This document shows, piece by piece, positions 5,780-10,332 of a stretch of DNA of 10,332 bases. The notes beneath the pieces are model-generated. The model had not been told where the DNA came from, ran no database searches, and was given only the letters and a program-made list of their open reading frames with translations. This DNA comes from Nocardia sp. Lineage in GTDB: Bacteria; Actinomycetota; Actinomycetes; Mycobacteriales; Mycobacteriaceae. The DNA is taken from positions 1 to 10,332 of the forward strand of contig JABFXT010000683.1 of the NCBI GenBank assembly GCA_013361595.1, read 5' to 3'. Both the position numbers and the translations under genes were made by a program. How positions within the stretch are numbered: position 1 is the first letter of the stretch; the number at the start of each line of letters is the position of its first letter.

Positions 5780-7324
5780 TCAGTCGGAGGCCAGCGTCAC
5801 CGGAACGTCCACCTGCCGGCCTTCCCGGATGAGCTGTACGTTCACCGTCTGTCCGATCTTGTTCGCCTGAACCGCCACGACCAGCTCGTCGGGATTGGTG
5901 ACTTCGCGGTCGCCGATCCGGACGATCACATCGCCTTCCACGATGCCGGCGTTCGCGGCCGGGCTGCCCGGCTGTACATCGGCGACTTCGGCACCGCTCA
6001 TGACCTCGTTGGCCACGGTCTTCTGCCGGGCGCTCACACCGATCATCGGGTGATGGATCGACCCGTCGCGGATGAGGGTCTGGGTGACCTGGGTCATCTG
6101 GTCCACCGGGATGGCGAAGCCGAGGCCCACCGAACCGCCGCTCTCACTGCGGATCGCGGTATTGATACCGATGACCCGGCCGTCCGCATCCACCAGTGCG
6201 CCACCGGAATTGCCCGGGTTGATCGAGGCGTCGGTCTGCACGGCGTCGATGACCGCCTTGGTATCGCTGCCCTCGCCCTCGAGTTTCACCGGGCGGTGCA
6301 GCGCGCTCACGATGCCGGAAGTGACCGTTTTGCTCAGGCCCAGCGGGGATCCGATCGCCAGGACAGCATCTCCGACTTGCACATCTCCGGATTTGCCGAG
6401 CTGCGCCACGGTGAGATTTTTCACATCTACCTTGAGGACCGCGAGATCGGTTTTCGGGTCGCGTCCGACGATATCGGCCGGGGCGCGGGTGCCGTCGGAG
6501 AAGGTGATCTGGATCCGGGCGCGCCCGGACTGGTCCTGCGCCGCCATGGAGATGACGTGATTGTTGGTCGCGATATAGCCGTTGCCGTCGATGACGACTC
6601 CCGAACCGGTGGCGCCGTTCTCGCCGACCGTGGTGCGGATGGACACCACCGACGGCAGGACCGCGTCGGCCACCTGCGCGATGGGTCCGTGCGGCTGCTC
6701 GCTGTCGGTCTGCTCCAAGCTGACCTTGCGCGAGGTCAGCGTCGAGGCGGTCTCCGCGGTCAACCGGCCCACCAGGCCGCCGACCAGCCCGATCGCCAGC
6801 GCGATGGCGCCGAGCACGAGCAACGCCTTGGGTGCGACCCGGGAACCGAACAGAACCTGGCGCGCGGAGAGACGCTCGGCGCCGGGGAGTTCGCGGGTGG
6901 CCGGGGAAGGTAGGGCCGGAGCGCCCAGCCGGGCGGCGGCTTCGGGGTCGCGCCAGGGATCGTCCGGTCCGGCCACGGGTTCGCGCGTCGTATCGGCGTC
7001 CGGGTCGCGCTGGAGGACCTCGGTGGAACCGGGTGGGCGGCCGAATGCCTCGGCCAGCACCGCCTCGGGCGGGCCTTTGGGCGCGACGGAGGCCGCGGAC
7101 TCGGTGTCCGGACGCCCGCTACGGGCGGCGAAAGATCCGGATTGGCCCGACGGGCGACGGAAGGCGCTCGCGGTATGTGAGTCCACATGGGGCCGATAAA
7201 CCGGCCGCGGAGCCAGGACCGGCGCCTCGCGCGGGCGCAGAGTGCCGTTGTCGGTCGTCGTGCCGTTTTCATCCGCCGAATCAGGGTTATCGGCAGGGGA
7301 ATTCTGCGTCGGTTCGGAACTCAC
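5780..7324 (-). CDS. htrA: Membrane-anchored HtrA/DegP-type serine protease with PDZ domain
   Basis: A 514-residue protein like Rv1223 (528 residues). Residues 1-160 are a long cytoplasmic, Pro/Ala/Arg-rich and poorly conserved region, with a DDPWRDPEAAARLG motif at 121-134. One transmembrane helix follows (about 166-186, ALLVLGAIALAIGLVGGLVG). The trypsin-like domain then lies outside the membrane with an intact triad: His256 in ATNNHV, Asp293 in KTDLAVLK and Ser373 in GNSGG, preceded by QTDASINPG. The PDZ domain spans about 420-505 (IGVSAR ... PGSPAANAGIVEGDVIVRIGD ... ELVVAVQ). It degrades or senses damaged envelope proteins and sits in the SigE regulon locus. The GTG at 7324 is chosen because TAGAGT lies 7 nt before it, while upstream frame extension runs through rseA. 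The upstream rseA gap is 10 nt. Confidence 0.94.
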   Translation of the reverse strand: MSSEPTQNSPADNPDSADENGTTTDNGTLRPREAPVLAPRPVYRPHVDSHTASAFRRPSGQSGSFAARSGRPDTESAASVAPKGPPEAVLAEAFGRPPGSTEVLQRDPDADTTREPVAGPDDPWRDPEAAARLGAPALPSPATRELPGAERLSARQVLFGSRVAPKALLVLGAIALAIGLVGGLVGRLTAETASTLTSRKVSLEQTDSEQPHGPIAQVADAVLPSVVSIRTTVGENGATGSGVVIDGNGYIATNNHVISMAAQDQSGRARIQITFSDGTRAPADIVGRDPKTDLAVLKVDVKNLTVAQLGKSGDVQVGDAVLAIGSPLGLSKTVTSGIVSALHRPVKLEGEGSDTKAVIDAVQTDASINPGNSGGALVDADGRVIGINTAIRSESGGSVGLGFAIPVDQMTQVTQTLIRDGSIHHPMIGVSARQKTVANEVMSGAEVADVQPGSPAANAGIVEGDVIVRIGDREVTNPDELVVAVQANKIGQTVNVQLIREGRQVDVPVTLASD

Positions 7325-7331
7325 GCGGCAA

Positions 7332-7337
7332 ACTCTA
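7332..7337 (-). promoter_or_regulatory. -10 element TAGAGT overlapping the rseA stop, predicted htrA promoter
   Basis: On the minus strand TAGAGT ends 7 nt before the htrA GTG, and its first three bases are the rseA TAG stop codon. No Shine-Dalgarno is seen before htrA. This suggests a leaderless htrA message in addition to read-through from sigE-rseA. Confidence 0.45.
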
Positions 7338-7784
7338 CTTGCGCCACCACACCGACCACCGGAAGCTGTCGAAGGTCGCCGAGAAAGACTGGCTCGTGAA
7401 ACCGAATACCGCCTCGTTACGCGGATTTCCGGCCGAATTCCGCGTTTGTGTCCCACTGGGCGGTTCGGCGAGCGGAATACGGGAGAGACTGTCGTGCAGG
7501 CCGGTGGGAATCGAGACCTGGGAGGCGCGGCGCAGCGCGATCCGCGCCTGCTGCTGGGCCTCGACCTCGGCCGCGCATTCCGGGCATACCGAAAGATGCT
7601 GGGCCGCACGCAGGTATGGGTTCATCCGCAGTTCGCCATCGACGTAGGCGGCGACTGCCTCGCTCGCCAGATGTTCGGTGGAGTGGAACTGCGGGGAACG
7701 ACGACCGGGCGTTTCGGAGTCGCCACTCATTCGCTGCCCATCCTTCCCGACCGGTATCACAAACTGCTGTGATCCCGGCGTCAT
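7335..7784 (-). CDS. rseA: Anti-sigma E factor RseA (zinc-binding type)
   Basis: A 149-residue protein matching mycobacterial RseA (Rv1222, about 154 residues). The core is FHSTEHLASEAVAAYVDGELRMNPYLRAAQHLSVCPECAAEVE at 33-75, the anti-sigma domain that clamps SigE. His63, Cys67 and Cys70 form the HxxxCxxC signature of zinc-associated anti-sigma factors, the likely redox switch. In mycobacteria RseA is also controlled by phosphorylation and Clp degradation. After the domain comes a helical stretch (QQQARIALRRAS), a conserved-looking IPTGLHDSLSRIPL at 92-105, and a tail with little charge ending in FDSFRWSVWWRK; no full transmembrane helix is present. The ATG at 7784 follows the sigE stop by 10 nt; Met19 (7730), with AAGGA upstream, is an alternative. 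A longer frame upstream overlaps sigE and is less likely. Confidence 0.92.
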   Translation of the reverse strand: MTPGSQQFVIPVGKDGQRMSGDSETPGRRSPQFHSTEHLASEAVAAYVDGELRMNPYLRAAQHLSVCPECAAEVEAQQQARIALRRASQVSIPTGLHDSLSRIPLAEPPSGTQTRNSAGNPRNEAVFGFTSQSFSATFDSFRWSVWWRK

Positions 7785-7794
7785 GATCGCAGGA

Positions 7795-8682
7795 TCACCC
7801 GAAGCTCGCCTCGGCGGCGAAACGCTCCTGCACTCCATTATGCGCAAGATACTCGCGCAGTGCCTGCCGGCCGCGATGGATTCGACTGCGCACCGTTCCG
7901 AGTTTCACGCCGAGGGTCGCACCGATCTCCTCGTAGGACAGACCCTCGATATCGCAGAGCACCACGGCGGCGCGGAACTCCGGTGCCAGCGAGTCCAGCG
8001 CGGACTGTAGATCGGGGTCGAGTCTGGCGTCGTGGAAGACCTGCTCGGGCCCGGGTCCGTCGGCGGGAACCCGGTCGTAGTCCTCGGGTAGCGCTTCCAT
8101 CCGGATACGGCTGCGGCGCCGGACCATGTCCAGGAAGAGGTTGGTGGTGATCCGGTGCAGCCAGCCCTCGAACGTGCCGGGCTGATAGTTCGACAGGGAG
8201 CGGAACACCCGGATGAAGGTGTCCTGGGTGAGGTCCTCGGCGTCCTGGGCGTCGCCGGAGAGGCGATAGGCCAGCCGGTAGACCCGGTCCGCGTGTTCGC
8301 GGACCAGTTCGTCCCAGGTCGGCATGACGGTGCGGTCGCCGGTGGCGTCGAAGGCGGCGGTGCCGGTGAGCGGGAGCATGCTGTCGAGCTCGGACGACGC
8401 GTCGGCGGTGGCGGCCTGTACCGCCTGCACGACGTCGTATTCCTCGGCTCGCTCGTCGGTACTGGACATATCGGGCACCTCCATCAGGGCGTCCGGCGGA
8501 GCTGGATCCATGGTCACCGGGTCGTGGTGTGCGGCTACCTCCGAGCCCGGCCCGTCAAACGGCCGGGGACCGAATTCGTCCGGCCCGGGCAGGCCGTGGC
8601 CGGCCTTCGTCGCCGAAGGGCCTGCCCCGGGCAGTTCGGGCAGTTCGGGCAAGGTGGCGGACTCGCGTGCCGCATCGACCAT
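7795..8682 (-). CDS. sigE: ECF RNA polymerase sigma factor SigE
   Basis: An ECF sigma factor near-identical in its core to M. tuberculosis SigE (Rv1221). It directs transcription of envelope-stress, heat and detergent genes. Numbering from ATG 8682 (295 residues): FDATGD at 111-116; region 2 at about 121-190 with [37 protein letters not shown] and [18 protein letters not shown]; a linker with [12 protein letters not shown]; region 4 at about 225-280 with [23 protein letters not shown], then [23 protein letters not shown] as helix-turn-helix. The N-terminal 110 residues are Pro/Gly-rich and variable. The start is uncertain: GTG 8850 gives 351 residues but lies upstream of the ECF promoter, ATG 8682 is the first start on that transcript, and ATG 8469 has the best Shine-Dalgarno (224 residues). 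It is divergent from the methyltransferase; rseA and htrA follow. Confidence 0.95.
   Translation of the reverse strand: MVDAARESATLPELPELPGAGPSATKAGHGLPGPDEFGPRPFDGPGSEVAAHHDPVTMDPAPPDALMEVPDMSSTDERAEEYDVVQAVQAATADASSELDSMLPLTGTAAFDATGDRTVMPTWDELVREHADRVYRLAYRLSGDAQDAEDLTQDTFIRVFRSLSNYQPGTFEGWLHRITTNLFLDMVRRRSRIRMEALPEDYDRVPADGPGPEQVFHDARLDPDLQSALDSLAPEFRAAVVLCDIEGLSYEEIGATLGVKLGTVRSRIHRGRQALREYLAHNGVQERFAAEASFG
8467..8482 (-). promoter_or_regulatory. Strong internal ribosome binding site and ATG within sigE
   Basis: GGAGG (8478-8482, minus strand) lies 8 nt before an in-frame ATG at 8469, giving a 224-residue SigE beginning [11 protein letters not shown]. It is the best-placed Shine-Dalgarno in the sigE frame, and the resulting length resembles the shorter SigE isoforms known in M. 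tuberculosis. Confidence 0.6.
8631..8648. repeat. 9-bp tandem repeat in the sigE N-terminal region
   Basis: GCAGTTCGG occurs twice in tandem (8631-8639, 8640-8648) and partly a third time. It encodes the LPELPELP run in the variable N-terminus. The frame is kept, so copy number could change without disrupting SigE. Confidence 0.7.
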
Positions 8683-8761
8683 GTGGATGGTGACAACCTC
8701 CTGATCGGGACCGAGGCGTAGGCTCGAATAGGCGGCCTGTGCGGACCGCTGTTCTCGGGTC

Positions 8762-8781
8762 GTAACGGGTTTACCGGTTAC
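8762..8781. promoter_or_regulatory. 20-bp dyad at the predicted sigE transcription start
   Basis: Outer arms GTAAC (8762-8766) and GTTAC (8777-8781) and inner arms GGT and ACC pair around TT, with a single G/G mismatch pair (8767, 8776). It lies directly after the ECF -10 and covers the expected +1 near 8775. It may be an operator or a 5'-end hairpin of the sigE mRNA. Confidence 0.5.
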
Positions 8782-8808
8782 AACGGTGGATCGGTGCTCC
8801 GTTGTTCC
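8782..8808 (-). promoter_or_regulatory. ECF-type promoter of sigE (GGAAC-N18-CGTT)
   Basis: Read on the minus strand, GGAAC (8808-8804) is followed after 18 nt by CGTT (8785-8782). This matches the SigE/SigH family pattern of mycobacteria and suggests autoregulation or control by a SigH-like factor. A second GGAAC six bases upstream (8814-8810) is too far from the -10. Transcripts would begin near 8775, inside the longest sigE frame, so the GTG at 8850 could not be used from this promoter. Confidence 0.55.
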
Positions 8809-8933
8809 CGTTCCTGCGTGTTTCGGTCTGGTGGTCTTGCGTAGCCTCACTCTTCCGTCTCCCGGTGTGGACCGCGTGTGGGGATCCTGAGGGACACCTG
8901 TGAATGTTGCGACCCGCATTCGCGCGTTTGGCA

Positions 8934-8939
8934 TAGCCT
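8934..8939 (+). promoter_or_regulatory. -10 element TAGCCT, predicted leaderless promoter of the O-methyltransferase gene
   Basis: TAGCCT, identical to the tatB hexamer, ends 7 nt before the GTG at 8947. No Shine-Dalgarno is seen. A second TAGCCT at 8842-8847 is not followed by a start codon. The promoter is divergent from sigE. Confidence 0.5.
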
Positions 8940-8946
8940 CTTGGGC

Positions 8947-9579
8947 GTGGCATCGAACCTGGAGCTCAATCTCGCCTACGTGGAGGAATCCGTCGTCGAG
9001 GACGAGGTACTCGTCAGCGCCCGCGAACGGGCCACCGAACTGGGCGTGGCTCCGGTACCGCCGTCGGTCGGGGCGTTGCTGAGTATGTATGCGCAGTTGC
9101 TGGACGCGCGGGCGGTGGTCGAGGTGGGGACCGGTGCCGGGGTCAGCGGGTTGTGGCTGCTCGACGGAATGCGCGAGGACGGGACGCTGACCACCATCGA
9201 TTCCGAGCCGGAGCATCAGCGGGCCGCCAAGGAGTCTTTTCGGGCCGCCGATATCCCGCTCGCCCGGACCAGGTTGATCAACGGCCGCGCGCTGGATGTG
9301 CTGCCGCGATTGGCCGACGGTGCCTATGACCTGGTGTTTCTCGATGCCTCGCCGATCGAGCACCCGCAGTACATCACCGAGGCGGTGCGGCTGCTGCGCG
9401 CGGGCGGGGCGGTGCTGCTGCACAACGCGCTCCTCGGGGGTCGGGTGCCCGATCCGGCGAATCGGGACGCGGCGACCCAGGCGGTGCGTTCGGCCACCCG
9501 ATACGTGGCCGAGGATCCCGGTCTGACCAGTGTTCTCATCCCGCTCGGTGACGGGTTGCTCTGCGCCTCGAAGGGGTAG
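8947..9579 (+). CDS. O-methyltransferase family 3 protein (Rv1220c-like)
   Basis: A 210-residue S-adenosylmethionine-dependent methyltransferase of the class I (COMT-like, family 3) fold; substrate unknown. Motifs: [21 protein letters not shown] at 25-45 (N-terminal helices and cap), [14 protein letters not shown] at 58-71 (SAM loop), [18 protein letters not shown] at 81-98 (acidic end of strand 2), DLVFLDASP at 128-136, [18 protein letters not shown] at 148-165, and a C-terminal LIPLGDGLL. The usual metal-site residues are altered: FIDADK appears as FLDASP and the DN pair before the LxxG turn as HN, so metal use is doubtful. A homologue sits beside sigE in M. tuberculosis. The GTG at 8947 is chosen from the -10 element 7 nt upstream and the family's N-terminus; a longer frame from 8878 would cross that promoter. 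Confidence 0.9.
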   Translation: MASNLELNLAYVEESVVEDEVLVSARERATELGVAPVPPSVGALLSMYAQLLDARAVVEVGTGAGVSGLWLLDGMREDGTLTTIDSEPEHQRAAKESFRAADIPLARTRLINGRALDVLPRLADGAYDLVFLDASPIEHPQYITEAVRLLRAGGAVLLHNALLGGRVPDPANRDAATQAVRSATRYVAEDPGLTSVLIPLGDGLLCASKG

Positions 9580-9580
9580 C

Positions 9581-9597
9581 GCCGGGTGATCGCCGGC
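9581..9597 (+). terminator. Weak hairpin after the O-methyltransferase gene
   Basis: GCCGG and CCGGC pair around a 7-nt loop directly after the stop codon. There is no T-tract. It is only weakly convincing. Confidence 0.25.
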
Positions 9598-9606
9598 CGA
9601 ATCCGT

Positions 9607-9631
9607 GGAACGGGGCGGCCGACGCGCCGTC
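9607..9631 (+). promoter_or_regulatory. Possible ECF-type promoter (GGAAC-N16-CGTC)
   Basis: GGAAC at 9607-9611 and CGTC at 9628-9631 are separated by 16 nt, a spacing used by ECF sigma factors. It lies just upstream of the CRP-type site and would give a leader of about 160 nt for tetR or an intergenic RNA. Both motifs are short and may be chance. Confidence 0.28.
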
Positions 9632-9640
9632 CTGCTTATT

Positions 9641-9656
9641 TGTGATATCTGTCACA
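9641..9656. promoter_or_regulatory. CRP/GlxR-type cAMP-receptor binding site
   Basis: TGTGA-TATCTG-TCACA is a perfect match to the TGTGA-N6-TCACA consensus bound by actinobacterial CRP/GlxR proteins. It stands in the 9580-9798 intergenic region, about 150 bp upstream of the predicted tetR transcription start and 62 bp after the methyltransferase stop. Its target is unclear: tetR at a distance, or an unseen transcript. Confidence 0.72.
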
Positions 9657-9772
9657 TTTCGACGTCGCCTGTTCGGGTCCTGACCTCGCGCCTTCCGGGC
9701 CGGGTCGACGTGATCATTCCGGCGCCCGTCCGTCTTTACGGAATCTCTACGGGCTACCCCCTTGCGTCTCGA

Positions 9773-9808
9773 TTGAACGACTGTTTAGCGTATTGAACAT
9801 GCGTTCAA
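9773..9808. promoter_or_regulatory. TetR-type operator: TTGAAC repeats over the tetR start
   Basis: TTGAAC occurs at 9773-9778 and 9793-9798, exactly 20 bp apart, and GTTCAA at 9803-9808. The second and third form a 6-bp inverted repeat with a 4-bp spacer containing the ATG; the first and third match over 7 bp as TTGAACG/CGTTCAA. The -10 hexamer lies between the first two sites. This is the pattern expected of a self-repressing TetR operator. Confidence 0.62.
9786..9791 (+). promoter_or_regulatory. -10 element TAGCGT, predicted leaderless tetR promoter
   Basis: TAGCGT ends 7 nt before the ATG at 9799; no Shine-Dalgarno is present (spacer attgaac). It is flanked by TTGAAC half-sites, so repressor binding would hide it. 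Confidence 0.5.
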
Positions 9809-10332
9809 GCGATGATCTGAACACGCGGGCCCGTATTCGCGATGCGGCCCTCGTTCTGTTCGGGGAGGAGGGTTTCGGGGTCGGCGTCCGCGCTATCGCG
9901 GCCGCCGCGGGCGTCTCGCCGGGGCTGGTCAACCACCACTTCGGCTCCAAAGACGGACTGCGGCGCGAATGCGACGACCATGTGCGCGCGGTGATCCGCG
10001 AATCGAAGATGAGCTATATGAACCGGCCGTCCGCCGGGAATCTGCTGCAGCAGCTGGCCGAGATCGAGGAATACGCCCCGATCATCGCCTACATGATGCG
10101 CAGCTTCCAGGCCGGCGGTGATCTCGCGGCGTCCCTGTTCGAGCATATGGTCGAGGACGTCGAGCAGTATCTCGAGGCGGGGATCGTCAGCGGCGCGGTC
10201 CGCCGACCGCGCGATCTGAAGGCAATGGCCCGCTACCTCGCGACGGCGAACGGCGGGGGCATGCTGCTTTTCGTCCAATTGCGCGCCCGGGCCTCGGGCA
10301 CCGTCGATTACCGGCAGGCGCTCCGCGAGTAC
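9799..10332 (+). CDS. TetR-family transcriptional regulator (3' truncated by window), Rv1219c-like
   Basis: An open frame of 178 codons that continues beyond the window edge. The N-terminus is a typical TetR DNA-binding domain: TRARIRDAALVLFGEEGFG at 9-27, then helix-turn-helix VRAIAAAAGVSPGLVNHHFGSKDGLRRECD at about 30-59. The later region (LAEIEEYAPIIAYMMRSFQAGGDLAASLFEHMVEDVEQYLEAGIVSG, and ATANGGGMLLFVQLRAR) closely resembles M. tuberculosis Rv1219c, which is reported to regulate an adjacent ABC multidrug exporter; the downstream genes here are not visible. The ATG at 9799 is supported by the -10 hexamer 7 nt upstream and by the good N-terminal match. Repeated TTGAAC half-sites over the promoter suggest autorepression. 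It lies in the same direction as the O-methyltransferase, 219 nt downstream. Confidence 0.92.
   Translation, partial: MRSSDDLNTRARIRDAALVLFGEEGFGVGVRAIAAAAGVSPGLVNHHFGSKDGLRRECDDHVRAVIRESKMSYMNRPSAGNLLQQLAEIEEYAPIIAYMMRSFQAGGDLAASLFEHMVEDVEQYLEAGIVSGAVRRPRDLKAMARYLATANGGGMLLFVQLRARASGTVDYRQALREY

Noticed and set aside
6050..6913. A 287-codon open frame on the plus strand
   Set aside because: It lies antisense to the htrA protease domain, whose catalytic triad is intact; the translation has no recognisable motif.
7785..7847. A 21-residue N-terminal extension of rseA overlapping sigE
   Set aside because: No ribosome binding site was found and it overlaps the sigE 3' end; the ATG at 7784 gives the family's usual length.
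9605..9796. A 63-codon plus-strand frame containing CDICH
   Set aside because: The frame spans the CRP-type site and the tetR promoter, has no Shine-Dalgarno or leaderless start, and no known domain; the Cys pair is likely chance.

Overview
The window is high-GC actinobacterial DNA. Gene content and protein signatures place it in the Mycobacteriales, most like Nocardia or a close relative. From memory, almost every gene has a counterpart in the Mycobacterium tuberculosis Rv1202-Rv1224 neighbourhood: dapE, LOG, folP2, gpgS, a TetR regulator, an O-methyltransferase, sigE, rseA, htrA and tatB. No mobile element, tRNA, rRNA or CRISPR array was seen.

Left part (1-3672, all plus strand): the 3' end of dapE (lysine/diaminopimelate synthesis); two overlapping LOG-family genes; folP2, a dihydropteroate-synthase paralogue with altered catalytic loops; and gpgS, whose start overlaps the folP2 stop. 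GpgS makes glucosyl-3-phosphoglycerate, the first step towards methylglucose lipopolysaccharide.

Middle part (3700-5746, minus strand): a small single-pass membrane protein with an acidic, Pro/Ala-rich tail; an unrecognised 286-residue protein with an N-terminal helix-turn-helix and a C-terminal alpha/beta-looking domain; and tatB. Just upstream of the HTH gene is a nested palindrome carrying two copies of GTCTAGAC. It overlaps that gene's predicted -10 element and looks like an autoregulatory operator.

Right part (5780-10332): a cell-envelope stress cluster. sigE (ECF sigma factor), rseA (zinc-type anti-sigma factor), htrA (membrane-anchored PDZ serine protease) and tatB run leftwards. The O-methyltransferase and a TetR regulator, cut by the window edge, run rightwards. 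sigE is preceded by an ECF-type promoter whose expected start point lies in a 20-bp dyad. The tetR start codon lies between the arms of a TTGAAC/GTTCAA inverted repeat. A perfect CRP/GlxR-type site (TGTGA-N6-TCACA) sits between the methyltransferase and tetR.

A theme across the window is leaderless initiation. Seven of eleven gene starts have a TANNNT -10 hexamer ending exactly 6 or 7 nt before the ATG/GTG and no convincing Shine-Dalgarno sequence. This fixes several start codons. Relative to the remembered M. tuberculosis order, the tetR-to-tatB block is inverted next to folP2-gpgS, and the tagA/glgA/glgC genes are absent from the interval.
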